NCBI RefSeq assembly: GCF_964340395.1
Contig: NC_135568.1
Span: 19,893,710 to 19,957,709 of the forward strand
DNA length: 64,000 bases
From: Glandiceps talaboti
Lineage: Eukaryota; Hemichordata; Enteropneusta; Spengelidae
Reading direction: 5' to 3'
Shown here: positions 11,274 to 23,334 of the stretch, one piece after another
Position numbering within the stretch: position 1 is the stretch's first letter
Layout of the letters: each line of letters opens with the position of its first letter
Notes under the pieces: model-generated
Databases searched by the model: none
Seen by the model: the letters and a program-made list of their open reading frames with translations, nothing else
Told to the model about the DNA's origin: nothing
Position numbers and translations under genes: made by a program

Positions 11274-13199
11274 TACCCTAAATATAATCCAAAATGGCTG
11301 ACTTCGACAACAACACACTGATTGTACTATTTATGTTGCTGCTGTGTTTTTACGCATTATTACTGTACATGATAAAAATTGTTCCATGGGACTCAGAGTG
11401 ATTTGAAGAGATTAATATGTATTGGAGAGACGTTTGATGATGAAGCAGATAGAGATTGAGATGAAAGTGATAATAATAAAATATTTCTATTGTCATATGT
11501 AGGTGGCCAGTGCACCTTTGACAATGACTGTACATCGGATGATAGAAATCAGGCATCTGCAAGCTGTATTTTTCTACAGAAATATACTGAACATTTCTGT
11601 ATCCCATTTTTGAGAATTTTTTTAGTTTAGAGACTTGGCTGTTTGGCTTGAAAATGTCATTCACCATAATTTTGTTAGCCAGTATATACTATGTATATAC
11701 ATGTAGTGTGTAGTCAGATAGCCAAGACTGGGCTAACAATTACATGTATGTGATCTTGTAATGTATATCTAGTCTAACCGTTTTGATTTATTTTGCCATA
11801 ATATGGGGAGATCATATTTTAGCATTTATACCCACAGACACTGCCAATTAGTCAGAAAGTGTGAGTAAATATCAGTAAATGTTGGTTAATAAGACATGTA
11901 GAGTGTAGTTTTTGTTTACTGATGTCTATTACAACCACTACCAATGTATTTTTTCACAATGCTGTTGAGTTTTATTCACCTACTGACTACGCTCGTCATA
12001 GCCTTAGTGCTAACGAGTACTCCTTATGACGTCACAAAATCCTGTGGTCTAGGTGGAACTGGAAATACCCTAAAACTCTCGAAGTAAATCTGAAGGGAAC
12101 TGACTGAAAAAAGGTCATTTTAAGGTGTTTGCAGACGCTTTTTTAAAGTTTTAAAACCAGAATACGTGTCACAAACATGTCGTCTAGCAAAATAGCAATA
12201 GTGAATTGGCCATGGCTCCAGAGAAAATCAAACATATGCTAATGAGAAAGTCAAAATTATTTGTATTTTTGTGCAAAAAAATAAAAGTGTTGGACTCTAA
12301 ATTTTGTATAAATAATGTTGATGAGAATAAATGGCTGCTACCACACATCCACAGTCAATACACCATGTATACAATGTAGTTAATCTAAGTATACATTGTG
12401 TAACAATGCCAGTCAAGTACTCAATATCACACAGTACATTTCAAAATAAATCATTACCAGCTATTCATTTAGTTCAGTGAATTGTACATGTATGTACATT
12501 TCATACCTAATGTAATTATTGATTCAGCTTAAATGACAGATGACCTATAATTAGATCTCTTATGAAAATAAAGAGTCTTTCAATGAACAAGTTAATCCTA
12601 TTTGCTCATGATGCTAGAGTTAATTTTCAAATAACAAAAGGTAATAAAATGTGTTTTTGAATGTCAAGATCAAGGTATTCAATGACTGTACAAACCTTCT
12701 GTGTTGGGTATGTCTTGTCTATGTTTAATATAATAATATTGTGGAGAGATACTGTACATATCTACCAATTCTGATCATTTTTGTCAGTGCATGGGTAGAC
12801 ACAAACTAAAACTATGTGTATAGTTGTTCAGGAAGTAGATTATACAAGTGGGTGGTACAGTGCCAATTTGTACATGCACATCTAGTCACCCTGTGATCAA
12901 GATAGTGTAATACTGGAAGTCCCAAAATGAACACTGCAAGATCATGTAAGTCATCAGAAAGGCCACCGTACTGTAAGTACAATCAAACCAATGTTCATTC
13001 AATACAAATGTACCTAACATGTTGCAGCAATAGTTCTAGTTTGCATCTACATGTATCTTAGTTAGCTCGGTTTCCACTGTTGTATATAATTGAACTGATA
13101 TTGAAAGTGACAATAGTGTAATATAACCCTACATATATGTGAATTAATTGGTTTTGGATTGAACTTTGACCTGACCTGACATAAATGACATTGTTAAAC
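11274..13199. other. Unassigned sequence, probably intron or intergenic
   Basis: About 1.9 kb of AT-rich DNA with scattered ACATGTA palindromes. There is one minus-strand open frame (11350-11667, 105 codons) without recognisable motifs. No splice-bounded exon or RNA gene is seen. Confidence 0.5.
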
Positions 13200-13575
13200 T
13201 GTAGGTGTTCCCTACTAGATTCATTCCCATCATTCACTGTAGGTGTTCCCTACTAGATTCATTCCCATCATGCACTGTAGGTGTTCCCTACTAGACTCAT
13301 TCCCATCATGCACTGTAGGTGTTCCCTACTAGACTCATTCCCATCATGCACTGTAGGTGTTCCCTACTAGATTCATTCCCATCATGCACTGTAGGTGTTC
13401 CCTACTAGATTCATTCCCATCATGCACTGTAGGTGTTCCCTACTAGACTCATTCCCATCATGCACTGTAGGTGTTCCCTACTAGATTCATTCCCATCATG
13501 CACTGTAGGTGTTCCCTACTAGATTCATTCCCATCATGCACTGTAGGTGTTCCCTACTAGATTCATTCCCATCAT
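13200..13575. repeat. Minisatellite, 38-bp unit, ~10 copies
   Basis: The unit is TGTAGGTGTTCCCTACTAGA then TTCATTCCCATCATGCAC. Copies are nearly identical; the main variants are AGATTC/AGACTC and CATCATGCAC/CATCATTCAC. Confidence 0.95.
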
Positions 13576-14846
13576 ACTTTCATGACAATGTTAAGTAATG
13601 AAGTACAAACAGATTGGGTGTCATCTATCTATGGTTGATAACACTATAGTTGTCCATAAAAGAATTAAACAAACAAAACTTACAGAAAAGTGTTTGATGC
13701 ATGTGACAAACACCATGCCCTAATTGTGACCTCTTTCAGCCAAAAATTATGCAAGAGCATGTGATAGGCCTTGTCTGGAACAGTAGTTTAAATCAGAGGA
13801 GGCAGGCAGGGGTGTAGAGTATGATGGGTAAAAAACAACTTTGATAGCTCATTACGCTGTGAGCCTCCATCGTGTACAGTTCAATCGTGTGGTACATTTA
13901 CAATGGTGGCTGCAAAATGCTCACCAGCCATATTTTGGGTTATTTTCAACTCGCCATAACTTTCACAAAATTCATCATTTTAGATACTATTAGATATTTC
14001 TTCCTCCGTGTTACAAGAATCAATTTGGGAGTTATTGATAGGAAAATTGATTTTTCAGCGATTTCTTGAAGCATACTTGACCAGAGGTTGTAAAATTTGG
14101 ACCAATTGTTTTTTCGCCCAAAATTTACAAAATTTTACAAATTAGATTCTTGTGTACTTTGAATGGCTACATTGTATAGTAAGAAAAAGACAAGCAATGT
14201 GACACGGCAAACAGGCGAGCTTCTCACAACTTGATACTACTAAATCACCGTTCACACCCAATTTCACACAGGTTTGAGATATTTTCAAGAAACATGTACA
14301 TTGTAATTTGTAAAATCGATATTACCCCGCAATTGTGTGTAAGAGTGACACCAGAATGAAGGCAACTCATGTAAGCCGGTCATATTTTTGAGTGCAGTGT
14401 TGTGAGTTCAGAAATTGGTCAAACCTCCTCAATTTTTTTTTCACTTCGTCTAGCTGAGATGTTTAAATACGTCTACCTTCAAAAATACAAACATTTGCTC
14501 AATAAAAATATACAACTACAACTTGACTTCGGCTGTTGTATTATCAAGTTATCTATTGCCATAAATTGTGTGAGTCTCTCAGTTTCGCATATTTTAATCC
14601 AACATGGTTTTGCTCTTGTCTGGCGACATAACAAAATGTGCTTAGGCTACGTAAATTGAGGTAAGGTATGATGAGATATTTTGGTTATATAATGTACATA
14701 CCTCACTAGGGTATTACTAGTTAAGAAAAAGCTTTCACAAACAAGGCCAATGTCATCTGCTACTAAACTAGCCAGGGGTAGATGTAATAATATGTAAATT
14801 TGAGCCAGAATGGTGAGATTTGTAGACACTATCATAATTATGTCAT
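13576..14846. other. Unassigned sequence
   Basis: About 1.3 kb without tandem repeats. Small open frames at 13872-14069 (+), 14402-14659 (+) and 14647-14835 (-) have no recognisable domain. Confidence 0.5.
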
Positions 14847-15190
14847 TAGCACAACTGAACTGATAAGGTTCAGTAGTGCTATAGGCATGGAAAAGTATCT
14901 GTCTGTCTGTCTGTCTGTGTGGATGTGTGTGTGTGTAAACAATTTAAAGTCAAAATCTGCTGGACCGATTGCTTTGATATTTGGTGGTCATGTTACTTCT
15001 GGTGTCCAGTTGGGAAATGTTCAAATGAAAGTGATTGCATCAGAGATGTGGGTTTTGGGTCGAAAAATGTGATTTTTGGTTAAAAAATCTTAAACGCCAA
15101 CACTACTGGGCAGATTGGCATGAAATTTGATGGAAGTATTCTTAGATGTGAGTAAATTAAGATTTGTTCATGACATGATGATTTCCTTAG
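14847..15190 (+). mobile_element. TAGCACAACTG-family element, left part only
   Basis: It starts with the family hairpin TAGCACAACTGAAC-TGATAAG-GTTCAGTAGTGCTA and ATAGGCATGG. Next come a short CTGT/TG microsatellite and family words such as TTTGATATTTGGTGGTCATG, GTCCAGTTGGGAAATG and GATTGCATCAGAGATGTGGG. The right half is missing. Confidence 0.7.
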
Positions 15191-15486
15191 TAATTTCTTT
15201 ATTTATTTATTTGAGATGAGATGTCTACAGGATTACCCCATTTACAGACACTCTGAAATTGGAAAGACTAAAATACATGTACATACAATATTTACAAAAA
15301 TAGTAAAAATAGAAATAAAATAAATTAAAAGAAGATAACAATTACCGAAATTGCGGTAAGTTCACACATCAACTATTTCATTTAGGACATCTTTTCTAAA
15401 AGTACTGAGACTTGAAAATATGTCAGTGTTTTGCAAGGTGTTGATAAAATTGAAGGTCCTAGGTAAAAATGAGTTTTTCGTTTGAG

Positions 15487-16645
15487 AAGATTTCAGTCAT
15501 ATAGCTATCCTGAGATGGTAGGGAATGACATCAGTTATATAGCTATCGTCAGATGGTAGGGAATGACATCAGTCATATAGCTATCCTCAGATGGTAGGGA
15601 AGGACATCAGTCATATAGCTATCCTGAGATGGTAGGGAATGACATCAGTCATATAGCTATCCTGAGATGGTAGGGAAGGACATCAGTTATATAGCTATCC
15701 TGAGATGGTAGGGAATGACATCAGTCATATAGCTATCGTCAGATGGTAGGGAATGACATCAGTCATATAGCTATCCTGAGGTGGTAGGGAATGACATCAG
15801 TCATATAGCTATCCTGAGATGGTAGGGAATGACATCAGTCATATAGCTATCGTCAGATGGTAGGGAAGGACATCAGTCATATAGCTATCCTGAGATGGTA
15901 GGGAATGACATCAGTCACATAGCTATCCTGAGATGGTAGGGAATGACATCAGTCATATAGCTATCCTGAGATGGTAGGGAATGACATCAGTCATATAGCT
16001 ATCGTCAGATGGTAGGGAAGGACATCAGTCATATAGCTATCCTGAGATGGTAGGGAATGACATCAGTCATATAGCTATCGTCAGATGGTAGGGAAGGACA
16101 TCAGTCATATAGCTATCGTCAGATGGTAGGGAAGGACATCAGTCATATAGGTATCCTGAGATGGTAGGGAATGACATCAGTCATATAGCTATCGTCAGAT
16201 GGTAGGGAAGGACATCAGTCATATAGCTATCCTGAGATGGTAGGGAATGACATCAGTCATATAGCTATCCTGAGATGGTAGGGAATGACATCAGTCACAT
16301 AGCTATCCTGAGATGGTAGGGAATGACATCAGTCATATAGCTATCGTCAGATGGTAGGGAAGAACATCAGTCATATACATGTAGCTATCGTCAGATGGTA
16401 GGGAATGACATCAGTCATATAGCTATCCTGAGATGGTAGGGAATGACATCAGTCACATAGCTATCCTGAGATGGTAGGGAATGACATCAGTCATATAGCT
16501 ATCGTCAGATGGTAGGGAATGACATCAGTCATATAGCTATCGTCAGATGGTAGGGAATGACATCAGTCATATAGCTATTCTCAGATGGTAGGGAAGGACA
16601 TCAGTCATATAGCTATCGTGGTAGGGAATGACATCAGTCATATAC
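15487..16645. repeat. Minisatellite, 38-bp unit, ~30 copies
   Basis: The unit is TCATATAGCTATCCTGAGAT then GGTAGGGAATGACATCAG. It alternates between CCTGAG and CGTCAG forms and between GGAATGACA and GGAAGGACA forms. It directly abuts the next, unrelated array. Confidence 0.95.
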
Positions 16646-16651
16646 ATTGTA

Positions 16652-19315
16652 CATGTCTGGACTATTCAGTCTATAGATGTACAAACATGTCTGGACTATT
16701 CAGTCTATAGATGTACAAACATGTCTAGACTATTCAGTCTATAGACATACATGTCTAGACTATTCAGTCTATAGATATACATACATGTCTGGACTATTCA
16801 GTCTATAGGTATACATACATGTCTAGACTATTCAGTCTATAGATATACATACATGTCTAGACTATTCAGTCTATAGATATACATACATGTCTAGACTATT
16901 TAGTCTATAGATATACATACATGTCTGGACTATTCAGTCTATAGATATACATACATGTCTAGACTATTCAGTCTATAGGTATACATGTCTGGACTATTCA
17001 GTCTATAGATATACATGTCTAGACTATTCAGTCTCTAGATATACATACATGTCTAGACTATTCAGTCTATAGATATACATGTCTGGACTATTCAGTCTCT
17101 AGATATACATACATGTCTAGACTATTCAGTCTATAGATATACATACATGTCTGGACTATTCAGTCTATAGATATACATACATGTCTGGACTATTCAGTCT
17201 ATAGACATACATGTCTGGACTATTCAGTCTAGACATACATGTCTAGACTATTCAGTCTATAGATATACATACATGTCTAGACTATTCAGTCTATAGATAT
17301 ACATACATGTCTGGACTATTCAGTCTATAGACATACATGTCTGGACTATTCAGTCTATTGATATACATGTACATACATGTCTAGACTATTCAGTCTATAG
17401 ATATACATACATGTCTGGACTATTCAGTCTATAGGTATACATACATGTCTGGACTATTCAGTCTATAGATATACATACATGTCGACTATTCAGTCTATAG
17501 ATATACATACATGTCGACTATTCAGTCTATAGATATACATGTCTAGACTATTCAGTCTATAGATATACATACATGTCGACTATTCAGTCTATAGATATAC
17601 ATACATGTCTGGACTATTAAATCTGTATACATACATGTCTGGACTATTCAGTCTATAGGTATACATACATGTCTAGACTATTCAGTCTATAGATATACAT
17701 ACATGTCTGGACTATTCAGTCTATAGGTATACATACATGTCTGGACTATTCAGTCTATAGATATACATACATGTCTGGACTATTCAGTCTATAGATATAC
17801 ATACATGTCTAGACTATTCAGTCTATAGATATACATACATGTCTAGACTATTCAGTCTATAGATATACATACATGTCTGGACTATTCAGTCTATAGATAT
17901 ACATACATGTCTGGACTATTCAGTCTATAGGTATACATACATGTCTAGACTATTCAGTCTATAGATATACATACATGTCTGGACTATTCAGTCTCTAGAT
18001 ATACATACATGTCTAGACTATTCAGTCTATAGATATACATACATGTCTGGACTATTCAGTCTATAGATATACATACATGTCTTGACTATTCAGTCTATAG
18101 ATATACATACATGTCTAGACTATTCAGTCTATAGATATACATACATGTCTGGACTATTCAGTCTATAGGTATACATACATGTCTAGACTATTCAGTCTAT
18201 AGATATACATACATGTCTAGACTATTCAGTCTCTAGATATACATACATGTCTGGACTATTCAGTCTATAGGTATACATACATGTCTGGACTATTCAGTCT
18301 ATAGATATACATACATGTCTAGACTATTCAGTCTATAGATATACATACATGTCTAGACTATTCAGTCTATAGACATACATACATGTCTAGACTATTCAGT
18401 CTATAGATATACATACATGTCTAGACTATTCAATCTCTAGATATACATACATGTCTGGACTATTCAGTCTATAGATATACATACATGTCTAGACTATTCA
18501 GTCTATAGATATACATACATGTCTAGACTATTCAGTCTATAGATATACATACATGTCTAGACTATTCAGTCTATAGATATACATACATGTCTGGACTATT
18601 CAGTCTATAGGTATACATACATGTCTAGACTATTCAGTCTATAGATATACATACATGTCTGGACTATTCAGTCTATAGGTATACATACATGTCTAGACTA
18701 TTCAGTCTATAGATATACATACATGTCTAGACTATTCAGTCTCTAGATATACATACATGTCTGGACTATTCAGTCTATAGGTATACATACATGTCTAGAC
18801 TATTCAGTCTATAGATATACATACATGTCTAGACTATTCAGTCTATAGATATACATACATGTCTAGACTATTCAGTCTATAGACATACATGTCTGGACTA
18901 TTCAGTCTCTAGATATACATACATGTCTAGACTATTCAGTCTCTAGATATACATACATGTCTGGACTATTCAGTCTATAGGTATACATACATGTCTAGAC
19001 TATTCAGTCTATAGATATACATACATGTCTAGACTATTCAGTCTATAGACATACATGTCTGGACTATTCAGTCTCTAGATATACATACATGTCTGGACTA
19101 TTCAGTCTATAGATATACATACATGTCTAGACTATTCAGTCTATAGATATACATACATGTCTAGACTATTCAGTCTATAGATATACATACATGTCTAGAC
19201 TATTCAGTCTATAGATATACATACATGTCTGGACTATTCAGTCTATAGATATACATACATGTCTAGACTATTCAGTCTATAGGTATACATACGTGTCTAG
19301 ACTATTAAGTCTGTA
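16652..19315. repeat. Minisatellite, 34-bp unit, ~78 copies, each with a small hairpin
   Basis: The unit is TCTAGACTATTCAGTCTATA then GATATACATACATG, with shorter 26-30-bp variants. Each unit contains TAGACT-ATTC-AGTCTA, a perfect 6-bp stem with a 4-nt loop. GG/AG variants (TCTGGACT/TCTAGACT) are interspersed. Copy number is from coordinates divided by unit length. Confidence 0.95.
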
Positions 19316-19943
19316 GTCTCATAGACCCTTGTCTAAAATTCTACCACTAACTGTTTGTCTAAACACTACACTAGTACTGTTCTACACAGATGGCATAGCG
19401 TCCTCTGGAGGCCAGCTTTAAGAATGTGGTCATTGAACCCAGTGCAGTCACAACAGTGTAAACAATCCTTGAGAATTCTTTCAAGAATAGACATACAAAG
19501 CTACTGCACAGCTTGCTTTGGTTTAACAAATGATTGAATTGCCTATCAATCTCTAGTGAAAATAGCTGAGATTCAGAAATTAGCATGTTATATGTCAACA
19601 GTTTGCTGTTTTTGTAGAGTCACGCAACTCTGTTAGATTGTTGAAGGTGTAGAATGAAGTGTGAGAGTCACTGTCAACTGAGGACAGACACCATAAACTG
19701 TCACCAACAGATGACTATTGTATTGTCATGGAGAGCTACTAGACTGTATTGACAATTGTCGGGTTTAGAGTCAACCAAATTATAAAAATAAATATGAATG
19801 TTTATATACATGTAACTTGTGTTGATGATTGCTAATAGTTTCTTATGTAGAATATCAATTATCATGAACTCCTTTGAACACTGCTGTCCAACCTACATGT
19901 ACATGTACAATGTCTAATACTACAATGTATGATAATCCCTTTT
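19316..19943. other. Unassigned sequence
   Basis: Only short overlapping open frames at 19355-19598 on both strands, without recognisable domains. Confidence 0.5.
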
Positions 19944-20660
19944 TAGCACAACTGAACTGATAAGGTTCAGTAGTGCTATAGGCAAGGGAAATAACTACTT
20001 TATTTATTTATAGGAGATAATATGAAACATTACAATGAGTCTATATAAGTAAACAAATAGCTATACTTATCAAACAATACCTTATTGAGGCAATTGGAAA
20101 CAGAAAAGAGTTTGTTATATAGAATAGTTTAGCAGTTAGATTTAGCCGAACAGATTGGGCTGAAATTTAATGGGGATGGATTTTGGGGTATTGATGAAGA
20201 AATATCAAGCATATAATGATCTCATTAGTGAAATGCAAATTAGTTGTAAAGTGTGAATTTTGGTCAAAACCTTGTAACTCAAAAAGCGCTTGGTCAGTGA
20301 GATGTTTCTAGAAATGTTATTCTGCAGATTTTGTTCAAAACATTTTGATACAATTGGCCCTAGGAACCATGACCACCCCTTAGGAACAACCAAATGGCAG
20401 TATATTTTGCTAAGATAACATCATCATCTGGTACATGTAGGTAAGTGACTAAACATTCAAAATATATGCAAATATCCCTAGTAACCATGACCATGCCCAT
20501 ATAACAGTCAAGCGATTGTGTATTTTACAAAGATAACAACAGGGATTGATAGACAAGTGAACAAACATTCAAAAGGTATAGGCAAATATGCCTAGCAACA
20601 AGACCATGCCCATAGCAATAGTCAAATGATCGCTTATATTGCAAAGATAAGAGGGATTAA
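19944..20660 (+). mobile_element. TAGCACAACTG-family element, internally rearranged copy
   Basis: The left hairpin (TAGCACAACTGAACTGATAA, GGTTCAGTAGTGCTA) is intact. The microsatellite is replaced by TTTATTTATTTATAGG-type sequence. Downstream words match the family: GATTGGGCTGAAATTTAATG, GATGTTTCTAGAAATGTTATTC, GACCATGCCCATA. The right TAGCACAACTG end is not seen, so the end coordinate is approximate. Confidence 0.65.
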
Positions 20661-21081
20661 TTTTGTGATTTAATTAATTAATTAATTTTGTGTGAATTTT
20701 GTATTTCTAGATGCCAGTAGATGGCTGGAGATGCATTTTGGACATAAAATCTGGGGGAAATTGTACCATTTTAAAATTACTCTTAATGATGATTCCTAAA
20801 ATTTTACCATAACTTACATACAAGTACAAGTTACAATATCCCTCTCCTTGTTGTGATGGAAACAATTTAAGCAGGGTTCTTGTTTCCATCTGCTCAGAAA
20901 GTTTCGATGTTTGCTAAGGTTACTGGTGTGTTCTTCATTATTATTTTCTCAGTGAACACCACTACCAGTGAAAAAACTAATCTTCCGCTTTTTTTTGCTA
21001 CGATCTTTCGATCTTTCGACTTTTCATGCTAGACGCCATGGGTGTAGTGACCTCTGTGTCGACTTGATCATCAGCTTCTCT
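20661..21081. other. Spacer before the 56-bp array; locally enriched in CpG
   Basis: Mostly AT-rich. From about 20985 to 21062 several CpG dinucleotides cluster (TTCCGC, TACGATC, TTCGATC, TTCGAC, AGACGCC, GTCGAC). The cluster lies just upstream of the array that carries the candidate first exon, so it could be a promoter-proximal stretch. No TATA box or other core element is clear. Confidence 0.3.
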
Positions 21082-21642
21082 AATCTCATGCCCTCAACAA
21101 CGAATCTAGGTAACTGAGACTGTCAACAAATATGGCAGATCTCATGCCCTCAACAACGAATCTAGGTAACTGAGACTGTCAACAAATATGGCAGATCTCA
21201 TGCCCTCAACAACGAATCTAGGTAACTGAGACTGTCAACAAATATGGCAGATCTCATGCCCTCAACAACGAATCTAGGTAACTGAGACTGTCAACAAATA
21301 TGGCAGATCTCATGCCCTCAACAACGAATCTAGGTAACTGAGACTGTCAACAAATATGGCAGATCTCATGCCCTCAACAACGAATCTAGGTAACTGAGAC
21401 TGTCAACAAATATGGCAGATCTCATGCCCTCAACAACGAATCTAGGTAACTGAGACTGTCAACAAATATGGCAGATCTCATGCCCTCAACAACGAATCTA
21501 GGTAACTGAGACTGTCAACAAATATGGCAGATCTCATGCCCTCAACAACGAATCTAGGTAACTGAGACTGTCAACAAATATGGCAGATCTCATGCCCTCA
21601 ACAACGAATCTAGGTAACTGAGACTGTCAACAAATATGGCAG
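21082..21642 (+). repeat. Ten-copy 56-bp array carrying a start codon and a 5' splice-site-like motif in every unit
   Basis: The unit is ATCTCATGCCCTCAACAACG, AATCTAGGTAACTGAGACTG, TCAACAAATATGGCAG. The ten copies appear identical by eye. Across each unit junction the sequence reads ATG GCA GAT CTC ATG CCC and so on to AAT CTA G, then GTAACTGAG. That is a possible exon MADLMPSTTNL ending in phase 1 at CTAG|GTAACT. The ATG has A at -3 and G at +4. The first firm trio exon (29102) begins in phase 1, so the join would be in frame. This fits an amplified first exon but is unproven; a chance phase match has probability about one in three. Confidence 0.9.
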
Positions 21643-21683
21643 CAGCCATAGCAAAAGCAGTCGGCAGTGTTACAGAGGTATCA
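21637..21683 (+). other. Alternative candidate first coding exon at the right edge of the 56-bp array
   Basis: At the array's end the unit's ATGGCAG runs into unique sequence and encodes MAAAIAKAVGSVTE up to GTTACAGAG, followed by GTATCA, a possible donor. It would end in phase 0, so it cannot join the exon at 29102 directly without an intermediate exon or another donor. An alanine-rich N-terminus would not be odd for a Trio protein. Evidence is weak. Confidence 0.15.
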
Positions 21684-21930
21684 ATTCTAAATTTAAGTTT
21701 CCAATGTGATTTATGTTCATTTATTTCATTTCCAAGTGATTTAAAATACTAAAATACAATGTACATTTTATGAAACACGTGTGTTTACTATAAGGATTTC
21801 AGTTTCCACACATCCACTTAGCCAGTGTCAGTGACTCGTCAAAATACTACATTGTACGTTTTCCCCAGCATCAAATGAATTCGCTGTGCATCAATGGTAC
21901 GTCAAATTTGCTTAGAGGACACACTGGTTG

Positions 21931-23334
21931 TAGCACAGCTGTACAGTTTTTAAAAATGTCTATCCATATGCTAGTCCATGCTAACAATTGGTGTTTATTT
22001 GGTGAATGACTATCCAGTTGCCTATCCAACCATGCTGCTATCATTGCGATATACATTGTACGCTATCATTTGGCTGTTGCTATGGGCGTGGTCATGTTGT
22101 TAGATATATTTGCATGCATTTTTTAATGTTTTTTGTTCACTTGTGTATGAATTCCTGATATTATCATTGCAATATACGTGATCATTGGCTGTTGCTATGG
22201 GTGTGGTCTTGTTGCTAGGCATATTACATACATTTTTTGAATGTTTATTCAATTGTCTATTAATCCCTGTAATCTTCACAATATACATGTATGTGATCAT
22301 TTGACTTGCTGTGGGCGTGGTCTTGTTGCTAGGCATATTTGCATACATTTTTTGAATGTTCATTCATTTATCTTTCAATTCCTGTTATCTTTGCAATGTA
22401 CATGATTATTTGGCTGTTACTATGGGCATAGTCTTGTTGCTAGGCCAAATTACATACATTTTTTGAATGTTTATTCAATTGTCTATTAATTCCTGTTATC
22501 TTTGTGAAATACACCACCGTTTGGTTGTTGCTATGGGCATGGTCATGGTTGCTAGGGTATTTGCATACAAATGTACATGTTTTGAATGTTTACTTACTTG
22601 CCTACCAGCTGTTATTTGACCAAAATATACTGCCATTTGGTTGTTGCTAAGGGTGTGGTCATGGTTGCTTGGGCCAATTTTGTCAAAATGTTTTGAAGAA
22701 AATCTGCAGAATAATACTTTCAGAAACATCTCAACAAGTTTCAGATTGACCAAGTACTTTTTGAGATATACTTTTTTGACCAAAAATGAACATTTTTACA
22801 CCTAATTTGCATATCACTCATGGAATCATTGTATGCTTAACATTTCATTCCTAGATCCCTAGATACATGTACTTTACCATTAAATTTCAGCTCAATCTGC
22901 TCAGTAGTGTTGGAATTACAAATATATAGGTTTTTGTCCAAAAAGACACATTTTTAGCCCTAGTTTGCATATCACTGATGGGACCATCATGTTATGAACA
23001 ATTCTTAGTAAAAACACCCTGAACAATGTTTCACCCAAATTTCAGCTCAATCTGATTAGTTGTTTTGAGTTTAATTTTTTTTGACCAAAAATCACATTTT
23101 TGACCCAAATCACAAACCGATGGGTAAGATCATTTTGATTTGAACAATTTCCTAACTAGACACCCAAGGTAATGGACCCAAAATATCATGGTAATCGGTT
23201 CAGTGGTTTTTGACTTTAAGTTTACACAAACAGACAAACAGACAGACAGACAGACAGAAAGACAGACAGACAGATAGAAAGACAGACAGACAGACAGACA
23301 AACACACACGCCAAACCTCAGTTCAGTTGTGCTA
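21931..23334 (-). mobile_element. TAGCACAACTG-family element, near full-length
   Basis: Inverted ends TAGCACAGCTGTACAG (21931) and CAGTTCAGTTGTGCTA (ending 23334) bound a 1.4-kb copy. Read on the minus strand, it has the left tip, a CTGT-type microsatellite (CAGA on the + strand, 23222-23300), then family blocks. About four tandem units of roughly 115-120 bp follow, carrying CATAGCAACAG(T/C)CAAA and AAAAATGTATGCAAAT-type words. There is no transposase or other long frame. It is the best copy for defining both ends. Confidence 0.75.
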
